From Anaeromicropila herbilytica (GTDB taxonomy: Bacteria > Bacillota > Clostridia > Lachnospirales > Lachnospiraceae), in assembly GCF_016591975.1 (NCBI RefSeq), contig NZ_AP024169.1:830001-894000 (forward strand): a stretch of 64,000 nucleotides of DNA, given 5' to 3'. The translations under genes and the position numbers were made by a program. Of the stretch, positions 52,627 through 62,084 are shown in pieces (the stretch's first letter is position 1; each line of letters opens with the position of its first letter). The notes under the pieces were generated by a model. It worked only from the letters and a program-made list of their open reading frames with translations. It ran no database searches and was not told the DNA's origin.

Positions 52627-52779
52627 TTACAAGGATCTACTTTTTTCATGCTTAGATTCATGAACACCAAGTTTCTGGCCATTTACCATTCCTACATCTG
52701 CATTACTTTTAGGTTCCATCTTGCGTAAAGTGGCATTGCTTTTCTCTCGGTCCTTCATTCGATTTTTGTTATTATCCAT
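52627..52779 (-). CDS. 50-aa basic hydrophilic protein, unknown
   Basis: From the ATG at 52779, chosen for AGAAGGGAG 7 nt upstream; the frame extends 42 nt further up without support. The protein is basic and almost entirely polar (MDNNKNRMKDREKSN...), ending KHEKSRSL, with no Cys. It resembles minor spore proteins in its composition but I do not recognise a named family. A hairpin (52812-52840, GCTCTTTCA/TGAAAGAGC) lies upstream and may be part of its leader. Confidence 0.6.
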   Translation of the reverse strand: MDNNKNRMKDREKSNATLRKMEPKSNADVGMVNGQKLGVHESKHEKSRSL

Positions 52780-52956
52780 AATTGTTCTCCCTTCTTTGGC
52801 ATATAATCTACGCTCTTTCAATTATTGCGATATGAAAGAGCATTTTTTCACGTACTTAGTATTCCACAAAGAGTGAAAATTATTTTACATTGTCTATCTT
52901 TTCTATATTTAGCCATACTATAGAAAAAAGTAGAATGTGAAAGGTATGGTATTAAG

Positions 52957-54150
52957 GTGAAAAGATATATATGGAAAACTAGTATACTTTGTATGATTAT
53001 ATTATTCATGGGATGTAGCAAGAATAGTGTTAAGCAGTCACAAGAAAATAACAAAAATGAACCAAATGAACAAAATGAGAAGACCACGGTAGCAACTCCA
53101 ACAAGTTCTCCAGTGGAAACCAATCAATCTACGAATCAACCATCAGAGTCGGAGAAAGATACAAAGCTAGGAGTTATAGCAGACTATTATCCTGTTGTAC
53201 CAAATACACAATATCGATACCAAGGAGAAGGGAATGAGTATGCTCCCTTTCAGAGAAATATTGATTTTATCGATGAAGTGAACAATTGTATTCAGATAAG
53301 AACGAATAATGGAGGAACCGAGACTGTGCAAGTAATTCAGATTCAGCAAGGAGAGTTATCTGTACTACTTACGAAGAATGAATGTTATTATCGGGATAAT
53401 CTGATCAATCAGTATCTGAGAGGTAAAAGTATATCAAGTACCAAAGCAGAAATCTTATTAATGGAACCGCTGAAAGTTGGAACCAAATGGGTACTTCCAG
53501 ATGGAAGGAAACGGTATATATCGGATACTCAGGCCAAGGTTGATACACCATTAGGCAAGTATCAAGCAATTGAAGTGACCACTATTGAAAATGATACTGA
53601 AAATGGGAATGCAACAGATCGTAATACTGAAAAGCAAGAAAGTACAACGAAAGAGTATTATGTAAAAAAAATTGGGCTTGTGAAGCGAATCACAAGGATA
53701 GGAGATATGTTAGTAACCTCAACATTAAGTGAGAGAAAAGAAAAATCTCCATGGAAACAAACCATTCTATTCTATTATCCAACGAGTGATAACAAAATAT
53801 ATAGAAAAGAAAAAATAGTATCTTTTTATACCAATGATGTTACTCGTACAATCCTTGAGAAGGAAATGAAAAAAGAAGCTACCGGAAAGCATCTTCCTCT
53901 CATAGCAAAGACAACGAGAATAAATTCTTTATATCTGGGAACAGACCAAATTGTGTATGTCGACTTTACAAAAGATATCGTAAAAGAAATGAAGAGTAAA
54001 GAGCAAGAATCACTGATCCTACAGTGCATTACCAATACGTTAGGCAATTATTACGGAGTGAAAAAAGTCTACCTTACCATAGAGCATCAATTATATCAGT
54101 CAGATTACCGGAGTACAACAAAGGGAGATACTTTGAAAGTGACGGAGTAA
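52957..54150 (+). CDS. GerMN-domain lipoprotein
   Basis: 397 aa starting with GTG at 52957. A lipoprotein signal ends at FMGC. A low-complexity Asn/Glu/Thr/Ser linker (about 25-70) is followed by a beta-rich domain (about 75-255) with DYYPVVPNTQYRYQGEGNEY. The C-terminal GerMN domain (about 265-380) contains QTILFYYPTSDNKIYRKE and INSLYLGTDQIVYVDFTKDI. GerMN domains occur in GerM, a lipoprotein needed for sporulation and germination in Bacillus. It is probably a membrane-anchored sporulation or envelope protein. The domain call is good; the role is inferred. Confidence 0.85.
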   Translation: MKRYIWKTSILCMIILFMGCSKNSVKQSQENNKNEPNEQNEKTTVATPTSSPVETNQSTNQPSESEKDTKLGVIADYYPVVPNTQYRYQGEGNEYAPFQRNIDFIDEVNNCIQIRTNNGGTETVQVIQIQQGELSVLLTKNECYYRDNLINQYLRGKSISSTKAEILLMEPLKVGTKWVLPDGRKRYISDTQAKVDTPLGKYQAIEVTTIENDTENGNATDRNTEKQESTTKEYYVKKIGLVKRITRIGDMLVTSTLSERKEKSPWKQTILFYYPTSDNKIYRKEKIVSFYTNDVTRTILEKEMKKEATGKHLPLIAKTTRINSLYLGTDQIVYVDFTKDIVKEMKSKEQESLILQCITNTLGNYYGVKKVYLTIEHQLYQSDYRSTTKGDTLKVTE

Positions 54151-54380
54151 CCAATTTCAAATAACTACTTACAGCCGTTAAATAAATATCAAATAAGAAC
54201 ATCAAATAAATGTTAAATAATCACGTAAATAAACGTTATGCAAATAAATATGAGTAAAGATGCTAATGGTAAAGAGTATATTTAAATGTAGAAAAATGTC
54301 TAAACTGGTATAAATATACACAGAGATATGCCGATATATACTAATAATTGGTAACGATTACAAATGTCAACTGAATAGAT

Positions 54381-54480
54381 CACAAATAAAATGATGCGTT
54401 GAAATATAGTCAATATCTGGGCACTTTGGGCTATATGGAGCAAGTGGTGCAACCGGCATTTTTTTTGTTGCCTTTTTTTA
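54381..54480 (+). promoter_or_regulatory. Probable c-di-GMP-II riboswitch with overlapping terminator
   Basis: The conserved core is present: CTGGGCACTT at 54417-54426, a variable hairpin, then AAGTGGTGCAACCGGC at 54442-54457, as in the c-di-GMP-II class (GGGCACUU ... UGCAACCG). A closing helix CACAAATAAAATG (54381-54393) can pair with CATTTTTTTTGT (54457-54468). The conserved GCAAC (54449-54453) can instead pair with GTTGC (54467-54471), followed by TTTTTTT. Ligand binding and termination are therefore mutually exclusive, so c-di-GMP would turn the gene on (inference). Confidence 0.75.
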
Positions 54481-54614
54481 GGGTTTTGTATCCAAAATAT
54501 ATCGCTCCAAGAGTGGAGAAGAACTTGGATATAAAAACCATCATAACTCATACTAAGATGAACATTAGTATCTCAATCATCGTAGTGAATAAAGTACAAT
54601 TAGGGGAGGAATTT

Positions 54615-57600
54615 ATGAATTCACAAAAGGGAAAGAAAAGAAGATTATTGTGGAACAGAGCGCTTAGCATACTCTTGTGTATTGTTATCGTATTAACAGC
54701 AATACCAATGAATGCAGAAGCAGCAACGAAGAAAAAATTTATCAAAGTAGACCATCAACTCTTTGATCCATCTGCAGGAGAGCAAACTACGGTTAGCTTT
54801 AATCTGGAAGGCACCAGGACAGTAGATATCAAGGTTATGAATCAAAAGGAAACGGTCACGTACCTAAAGAAGGGTGAAAAGTACGAAGGAAAGTATAAAA
54901 CGTATAAAGTAACCTGGGATGGTAAGGACAGTAAAGGTAATAACGCAGCCGATGGTACCTATAAGATTGTGGTACAACCTACCGAGAAGAAGTTCAAGAA
55001 AGGAACTTCTTCGGTTAGTGTATCTGTAGTGAATGCTGCAAGCAAAGAGATTGGTATTGTTCCAAATGTGAAAGGCGATACCTTTAAAATCTATGGTGCT
55101 GGTGGTAAGAATCAAGGAACCAGCAAAGTTACCTTGTCGGTATCCCAAGATGGTAAATCAGGAAGTAGTATCAATGCAACAGTAGATGATACGATGTGGT
55201 ATGCAGATCTACCAATGTCTGCTTATAGCTTATACCAGATCAAAGCTTCGGTAAATGGAAGCTCCGGTAACGTAACAAGAGATATATCAGTAGTCCGACA
55301 TGTATTTCGTGTTGGCGATAAGATGAAATATCTTGCTGCACTCTACTATGGAGATTATACGAAGGACTCTAATATCTTATTGGATAATCAAGTTTCAAAG
55401 AATTATACCAATGAAGGAGCCTTAGTAGGTACCAACATTCTAGTCATCAATCCATCCAAGAAGATTGCACAAGATATCTCCAAGGGTTCCAAACAGAAGA
55501 AGCAACATCTAGGAACCATTGACGAACTTAAGAGGATTGCATCCACGAATCCAGTGTTCTTAAGTATGGGAAATAATTTTTATTCCAATTCAGACCTATC
55601 AATTGATGGATATAGTCCACTGGAATTTGAACGAATGTATAATACGATGAGCTATGATTACAGTGAATTCGGTATTAATTGGTCCCATACGTATTCTTAT
55701 TATCTACAGGATATGGGAGATACTGTAGCCATTGTATTTAACGATGGACATTCCGAATATTATAAGAAAAATAGCGATGGAAGTTATGCGGCAGCAGAAG
55801 GAATAGCAAGAAAATTAGAAAAGAAAAGCGATGGAAGCTATACACTTACAATGGAGGGAACAAGTATCCTTCATTTTGCCAAGGAGGGAAGTCTACAAGA
55901 GATTACGGACTTAAATGGAAATGTACTCAAGCTAACCTATAAGAAGGATATGCTTAGTAAAGTAGAGAATTCAAGCGGTTACTTTAACTTCACCTATAAC
56001 ACCGATGGAACGATTCAATCCATCGTCGATAGTGGAGATAGAAGTATCAGTTATACCTATACGAATGGATTAGTTACTGGCTTCAAGGATGTGAATGGAA
56101 ATACCACTACATATCAATACGATAAACTTAATCGTTTAACAAAAGTAATCAGTCCAGAAAAGGTTGTTCTATTAGATGTGGAATATGATGATTCGGACCG
56201 TGTAGTTAAGAAGACAATTGGGGGCGGTACCTACCAATACAGTTACGACGATACCAACCGTGATATCGAATGTACCGAGCCAAATGGCAATACTACAACC
56301 TTCCATTATTCCAAAGATTATCAAATGGAATATGAGAAAGATTCCGAAGGAACAATAAAGTACTACTATAAAGACAATACAAGCTCCACAGGGAAGCCAA
56401 AACCATATAAGACAAGTAAAGCTAGTCAAAAGACAAGCAAAAAAAGAGCAAAAGTGTCAGCAGTATCAGGTTCTGCAATCACAGCAGGTTCCAATATCTT
56501 AGAATTAAAGACACATAACATGAATGTATGCACTGGAACGCAGACGAATAATACGTTATATCCACAATTTCGTATCAAGAATACCAGCAGTTCGAACATT
56601 GATCTAGCAGACGTTACGTTGCGTTATTATTTCACGGTGGATGGAGATAGACCGCTGAACTTCTTCTGTGACTATTATAGTAAGGGAAGTAACAGTTCTG
56701 TAAAAGGTAAATTTGTCAAAGTAACCTCCTCCCAACCAGGAACAGACTACTACATGGAGGTTGGATTCAATGCAAGTGCTGGTACATTAACACCAGGAGA
56801 GAGCGTCGAATTTCATACCAGAATCGGAAAAGATAATTGGGATCTATTTACACCAGGAGATGACTATTCTCAGAATCCTACCACAGAGTTCACAAGCTTT
56901 GATCAGGTAGATATGTTCTATCAAGGCAATCTAGTATGGGGCAAAGGTTCCCAGTGTACAGAAGATACCAGTGGTCCTAAGGAAGATCCAAATAAAGGTG
57001 GTTCAGATAATAACTCTGGCAGTGGAACTGTCATTCCTCCAGAAGAAGTCATAATCCCATCGGGAACAAATAAATTAAAATTAAAGATGTACAATACAGG
57101 TAATCGTGGAGACAGTACCAATACCATTCATCCAATGATGCAACTGGTCAATACTGGTACGAATATGATTAAGTTAGAAGACATCACAATCCGCTATTAT
57201 TACACACCGGATGATAACAAAGAACAGAATTATTGGTGTGATTGGAGCAGTGAAGGAGCACAAAATATCACTGGAACGTTTCATGAGCTCACCGATAAAT
57301 ACTGGAATGCAGATACTTATCTAGAGATTGGATTCAAGCCGAACTCTGGTTACATAGGAATTAGTGAAAAGGTAGACATTCATTCCCGTATCGCCAAACA
57401 AGATTGGAGTGACTATGATATCACCAACGATTACTCCATTAATCAAAAGGAAAGCCTAATCGACTGGGATAAAGTAGATGTCTTCGTAAAAGGTGTGAAA
57501 GTATGGGGACAAGGCGTTGTTCCAAGCGAAGAGGAACAAGACGAAGATTACATTGAATACGCAGATACGACAAAGAATCTAATCCGTGCAGAGATGTTCA

Positions 57601-60600
57601 ATACCAACACAGAAGAAGTGAGTAACTGTGTCGCACCAAGATATCGAATCTACAATACAGGTACAGAGGATATTAAGCTATCTGATCTTAAGATTAACTA
57701 CTTCTATACAACAGATGACGAAGAAAAGCAGATCTTTGAACCAGACTGGGCTGGAATCGGAAGTGATTTTCATTCCAATATCGCAAAAAGTGATATTACT
57801 TGTGACTTTACAGAAGTTGGTGATGACAACGTAGGCACCAATTGTGCCGCAACCATCGGATTCACAAGGGAGGATCTAGTATTAAAGCCAGGAGATTATC
57901 TTGAATTGCATACAAGAATGCACCGTAGCTCTTGGACGACTTACCTACAGAATAATGACTTCTCCTTTAACAAAGAGGATACGAATTATGCAGAATGGAA
58001 TAAGATAGCCGTATTCGTAGGAGACAACTGGGCATGGGGAAGTATGCCAGTATCCTATGCAGAATTAATTGGTGATGATCCTGATGATACAGATCCTGAT
58101 CCAACGGATGGTGGTAAAGGTGGATACGATTCGAACACCGATAAGGCTGGAAACCAGACGTATTATACGTATGATAAGAACGGAAATATCACCTCAGAAA
58201 CCGATGCCCTAGGTTATAAGACAACTTATACATACAATGAATTCAACCAAGTAACTTCAATGACAGATGCGTTAGGCAATACCGTGACTTATGATTATGA
58301 CAGCAAAGGAAACCTTATCTCCTATACGGATGCGTTAGGGAATAAGACGACTTATACTTATGACAGTAAAGGTTGTCTAACTAAGACTACGAATCCAGAT
58401 GGTACCGTTGAAAAGAGAACCTATGATAGCAGAGGCAATCTCCTTACGGTTACTGATGAAAATGGAAATGTAACCAAGTATGAATATGACAAACTGAATC
58501 GAGTAACTAAAATAACAGACCCAAAAGGAAATATAGAGTCTTACGAATATACCTTAGATAGTATGATAAAGAAAGTTACGGATGCACTAGGTAACACTAC
58601 GTTAACTGAATATAACGCGGATGGGCAAGTAATGAAAGATACCAATAAGAACGGTAAAAGTACCTTATATCAATATAGTACGACAACTGGTCTATTAGAA
58701 CAGTCAACCGATGCCAAGTCGAATATTACCAAATATCAATACGACAACATGGGCAATGTTACCGTTGAGACTGCAGCTGATGGTAGCAAGACAACTAATG
58801 AATATGATAAATATGGAAGACAAAAGGCAGAAATCGATGCCTTAGGAGCTAGAACAGAGTACACCTACGATGTAAATGGTAACCTGACTGCCGAGAAGGA
58901 TGCCTCAGGAAATGAGACGAAGTATAGTTATGATAAGCTCAATCGTGTCACAAGTACCACCGATGCTTTAGGAAATGTAACAAAAAATGAATATGATGCA
59001 TTGGGAAGAAAAATTAAGGAAACAGATGCTAATGGTGGAGTTACATCAACAGACTATGATCCAAATGGAAATGTTGTAGCAGTTACCGATGCCTTAGGTC
59101 ATGTCACAAAGAATGAGTATGATAAAGTTGGAAAGCTTAAGAGTACCATCGATGCTAAAGGAAATAAAACCACTTATGGGTACGATGCTGGCGGAAGAAA
59201 GATAAAACAGACCAATCCTTTAGCAGGAAGTATCACATGGGGTTATGATAAGAATGATAATCTCACTAAGGTAACTGATGAAAATGGAAACACTATGGCT
59301 TATGCCTATGATAATCTAAACCAATTGGTGACAAAGACCGATGCCTTAGGCAAAAAGACTACTTACCAATACGACAAAGAAGGAAACAAAGTAGAAGAAA
59401 CCAATGCCCTTGGCTATACTACAAAGTATTCTTATGACGCCATAGGAAACCAAACGAAGGAAACAGATGAGTTAGGAAATGTAACAAAATATGAATATGA
59501 TAAACTTAGTCAATTAACAAAGAAAACAGATCCATTAGGGAATATCCAAACCTATACCTATGATAAAAACGGTAATCAAGTAAAAGAAACAGACGCTTTA
59601 GGCAACAGTTCAAGCTATATCTACGATAGTGTAAATAAACTAATTAAAGAAATAGATGCCAAAGGTAATACAACAACCTATACATATGATAAAAATGGGA
59701 ATAGGACAAGTAAGACTGATGCCAAAGGGAACAAGACTTCTTATGAATATGATACTTTAGGAAATCTAACGAAAGTAGAAGATGCTCTTGGGCATACATC
59801 TGAGTATTCCTATGATAAATTAGGTGACATGATAAAAGAAATACGAAGAGGAACTAATTCATCGGATGATCAGACAACAACCTATCAATATGATAAGAGT
59901 GGCAATCGAACAGCGCTAATTGACGCTGCTGGAAAGTCCATATCATATGAGTATGATAATAATGGACAATTAACAAAAGAAACTGCGAAAGATGGAACGT
60001 CTACCCTATACAAATATGATAAAGCCGGCAATCTTTCAAAGAAAACCTATAGTGACAATCGCTCGGTTACCTATGTTTATGATAGCAATAACAGACTTAC
60101 AACAATGACCGATTGGAATGGAAGTACAAATTATACCTACAACGCTCTAGGGCAAGCTACCAAGGTAACAGATGCCAATAATAAGGTTGTTAAGTATACT
60201 TGGACGAAGAATGGTAAGAAACAATCCATGACTTATCCAGATGGAAAAGTAGTTCAATATGCTTATGATGCAGCAGGCAACTTAGTTAAAGTAACAGATA
60301 CTAAGAATGGTGTGACTACATATAACTATGATAATAAGAACCGGTTAACATCAAAGAACCTACCAAATGGAACAGAATCAGCTTACACATATGATTCCAT
60401 CGGACAACTAACAGGAAGGAAAGAGAAGACAGGAAGTACAACGAATTCCAGTTATAACTATCAATATGATGCCAATGGAAACCGTATTAAGGAAACAAAA
60501 GTAAAAGCAGGGGGAACTGAGACTAGTACCTATGCTTATGATGATCTCAACCAATTGATGCAGGTTGCCGATAAGAAAGGTACTAGAACTTATACCTACG

Positions 60601-62036
60601 ATGAATTCAACAACCGTAAGGGAAAAGAGGAAACTGGAAAAGATAAAATAACCTATACGTATAATAACGTAAACGAGCTTGTTAAAGAGACACAAGGAAC
60701 GGATACCAAAACTTATAGTTACGATGCTAGAGGTAATCTATCTACTAAGAAAGTAAATGGAATTACAAAGGCAACTTATACCTTCGATTCTACAAATATG
60801 CTGACAAGTGTTAAGAATACGAGCAACAAAACAGCAAGTAAATATGAATATGATGGTGCTGGTAATCGAACCAAGAAAACAGTATCGAAAAATAACAAAG
60901 TTGTAAGTAAAAAGTCTTATGTGATTGATACCATGAGTTCTTATCAGGATATAATAGCAGAAGCAGATACGGTATCTGGAGATGAAACGGACTTTACCTA
61001 TGGATTAGGATTAGTTAGTGTTGAAACAGGAAAAGGTATCAGTTATTATAGAATTGATGAGAAGAACAGTGTAGAAGAAATTCAGAATAATTCTGGTACA
61101 GTTAAGGCTGAGATAGGGTATGATGAGTTTGGTAATGTAGAGAATCCAGATGATATCGGAACGAACGGAAATATTTTCTCTTATACGGGGCATGTGTATG
61201 AAACAGAAAGTAGTCTACTCTATGTGAAAGCAAGGTATTATGATTCTAAGACTGGTAGGTTTATTAGTGAGGATAGTAATCTTGGGGAGATTGAGGATAC
61301 CTTGACTAAGAATCTATATATTTATTGTAGAGAAAATCCGTTAATGTATATGGATTCAGATGGGCATTACGCATCGACACAAAGTATAATTAATGATGGA
61401 GGAAGTAGTAAGAAAAATCATGGTGGAAGTGGTAAGAAAAAGGGGACGGGTAATGCTCTTGTTACAAAAGAAAAGTTGAAACAACTTGGCTGGAAACTTA
61501 GTGATGAATCAATAGGGCAATTAAATAAGGCTTTAGTAACATATGATATAACTACACCCGAAAGAATAAGACATTTTCTATCTCAATGTGCACAAGAATC
61601 TGAAAAAGGATTATATACTACAGAGTTAGGTTCAGATGAATACTTGACAAAACATTATGATCAAGGAACTGCAGGAGGTAAAAATGTTGGAAATACACAA
61701 AAAGGGGATGGACCTAGGTTTAGGGGGATAGGATATATCCAAGTAACTGGTAGATCTAATTATCAAGCCATGGCAAAGGAGACAGGAGACTCTAGAGTAA
61801 TGGAAGGGTATAGTTACGTTCGAGATAATTTTGATTTGTGGGATATTTCGGGAATTTGGTGGAGAAATAATAAAATGAATTCTATTGTAGATAGTTTAGC
61901 AGGTAAGAGTGCAGACCAACAAGTGCTACAAGTTTCTAGAGCTGTAAACTGTGGTAGTAGGTACAGTAAAGCGATACCTAATGGTTTACAGAACAGGAAA
62001 ACGTATTATGCGGAGGCTTGTAAGGTTATTAAATAG
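54615..62036 (+). CDS. Secreted RHS/YD-repeat protein with three CBM3 modules and a GH19-like C-terminal domain
   Basis: 2473 aa from the ATG at 54615 with GGGGAGG 4-6 nt upstream; the frame extends 216 nt upstream through the riboswitch, so that region is not coding. Order: Sec signal peptide (1-36); FlgD-type Ig domain (about 40-130); LysM-like stretch (about 232-280, with AALYYGDY); DUF6531-like RHS entry (about 315-385); first YD block; three CBM3 cellulose-binding modules (about 626-779, 818-969, 988-1142); long YD-repeat block (about 1169-2190); RHS core end (ARYYDSKTGRFISEDS ... ENPLMYMDSDG, to about 2256); tip (about 2276-2473). The tip looks like a GH19 chitinase/lysozyme domain: HFLSQCAQESEKGLYTTELG with probable catalytic E2328, and RFRGIGYIQVTGRSNYQ. 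Expected role: cell-surface or released polymorphic toxin that binds cellulose and cleaves peptidoglycan or chitin. Domain calls are strong; toxin role is inferred. Confidence 0.93.
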   Translation: MNSQKGKKRRLLWNRALSILLCIVIVLTAIPMNAEAATKKKFIKVDHQLFDPSAGEQTTVSFNLEGTRTVDIKVMNQKETVTYLKKGEKYEGKYKTYKVTWDGKDSKGNNAADGTYKIVVQPTEKKFKKGTSSVSVSVVNAASKEIGIVPNVKGDTFKIYGAGGKNQGTSKVTLSVSQDGKSGSSINATVDDTMWYADLPMSAYSLYQIKASVNGSSGNVTRDISVVRHVFRVGDKMKYLAALYYGDYTKDSNILLDNQVSKNYTNEGALVGTNILVINPSKKIAQDISKGSKQKKQHLGTIDELKRIASTNPVFLSMGNNFYSNSDLSIDGYSPLEFERMYNTMSYDYSEFGINWSHTYSYYLQDMGDTVAIVFNDGHSEYYKKNSDGSYAAAEGIARKLEKKSDGSYTLTMEGTSILHFAKEGSLQEITDLNGNVLKLTYKKDMLSKVENSSGYFNFTYNTDGTIQSIVDSGDRSISYTYTNGLVTGFKDVNGNTTTYQYDKLNRLTKVISPEKVVLLDVEYDDSDRVVKKTIGGGTYQYSYDDTNRDIECTEPNGNTTTFHYSKDYQMEYEKDSEGTIKYYYKDNTSSTGKPKPYKTSKASQKTSKKRAKVSAVSGSAITAGSNILELKTHNMNVCTGTQTNNTLYPQFRIKNTSSSNIDLADVTLRYYFTVDGDRPLNFFCDYYSKGSNSSVKGKFVKVTSSQPGTDYYMEVGFNASAGTLTPGESVEFHTRIGKDNWDLFTPGDDYSQNPTTEFTSFDQVDMFYQGNLVWGKGSQCTEDTSGPKEDPNKGGSDNNSGSGTVIPPEEVIIPSGTNKLKLKMYNTGNRGDSTNTIHPMMQLVNTGTNMIKLEDITIRYYYTPDDNKEQNYWCDWSSEGAQNITGTFHELTDKYWNADTYLEIGFKPNSGYIGISEKVDIHSRIAKQDWSDYDITNDYSINQKESLIDWDKVDVFVKGVKVWGQGVVPSEEEQDEDYIEYADTTKNLIRAEMFNTNTEEVSNCVAPRYRIYNTGTEDIKLSDLKINYFYTTDDEEKQIFEPDWAGIGSDFHSNIAKSDITCDFTEVGDDNVGTNCAATIGFTREDLVLKPGDYLELHTRMHRSSWTTYLQNNDFSFNKEDTNYAEWNKIAVFVGDNWAWGSMPVSYAELIGDDPDDTDPDPTDGGKGGYDSNTDKAGNQTYYTYDKNGNITSETDALGYKTTYTYNEFNQVTSMTDALGNTVTYDYDSKGNLISYTDALGNKTTYTYDSKGCLTKTTNPDGTVEKRTYDSRGNLLTVTDENGNVTKYEYDKLNRVTKITDPKGNIESYEYTLDSMIKKVTDALGNTTLTEYNADGQVMKDTNKNGKSTLYQYSTTTGLLEQSTDAKSNITKYQYDNMGNVTVETAADGSKTTNEYDKYGRQKAEIDALGARTEYTYDVNGNLTAEKDASGNETKYSYDKLNRVTSTTDALGNVTKNEYDALGRKIKETDANGGVTSTDYDPNGNVVAVTDALGHVTKNEYDKVGKLKSTIDAKGNKTTYGYDAGGRKIKQTNPLAGSITWGYDKNDNLTKVTDENGNTMAYAYDNLNQLVTKTDALGKKTTYQYDKEGNKVEETNALGYTTKYSYDAIGNQTKETDELGNVTKYEYDKLSQLTKKTDPLGNIQTYTYDKNGNQVKETDALGNSSSYIYDSVNKLIKEIDAKGNTTTYTYDKNGNRTSKTDAKGNKTSYEYDTLGNLTKVEDALGHTSEYSYDKLGDMIKEIRRGTNSSDDQTTTYQYDKSGNRTALIDAAGKSISYEYDNNGQLTKETAKDGTSTLYKYDKAGNLSKKTYSDNRSVTYVYDSNNRLTTMTDWNGSTNYTYNALGQATKVTDANNKVVKYTWTKNGKKQSMTYPDGKVVQYAYDAAGNLVKVTDTKNGVTTYNYDNKNRLTSKNLPNGTESAYTYDSIGQLTGRKEKTGSTTNSSYNYQYDANGNRIKETKVKAGGTETSTYAYDDLNQLMQVADKKGTRTYTYDEFNNRKGKEETGKDKITYTYNNVNELVKETQGTDTKTYSYDARGNLSTKKVNGITKATYTFDSTNMLTSVKNTSNKTASKYEYDGAGNRTKKTVSKNNKVVSKKSYVIDTMSSYQDIIAEADTVSGDETDFTYGLGLVSVETGKGISYYRIDEKNSVEEIQNNSGTVKAEIGYDEFGNVENPDDIGTNGNIFSYTGHVYETESSLLYVKARYYDSKTGRFISEDSNLGEIEDTLTKNLYIYCRENPLMYMDSDGHYASTQSIINDGGSSKKNHGGSGKKKGTGNALVTKEKLKQLGWKLSDESIGQLNKALVTYDITTPERIRHFLSQCAQESEKGLYTTELGSDEYLTKHYDQGTAGGKNVGNTQKGDGPRFRGIGYIQVTGRSNYQAMAKETGDSRVMEGYSYVRDNFDLWDISGIWWRNNKMNSIVDSLAGKSADQQVLQVSRAVNCGSRYSKAIPNGLQNRKTYYAEACKVIK

Positions 62037-62084
62037 CAAGTAAGATATTATAAAGAGTCGTATTCAGAAAATGGAGAAAATTAT

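Noticed and set aside
54160..54260. Iteron-like direct repeats (TCAAATAA, TAAATAA)
   Set aside because: Simple AT-rich sequence without regular spacing or a replication gene nearby.
54399..54614. Upstream extension of the RHS ORF
   Set aside because: It runs through the riboswitch and terminator, while a signal peptide and a good ribosome binding site start at 54615.
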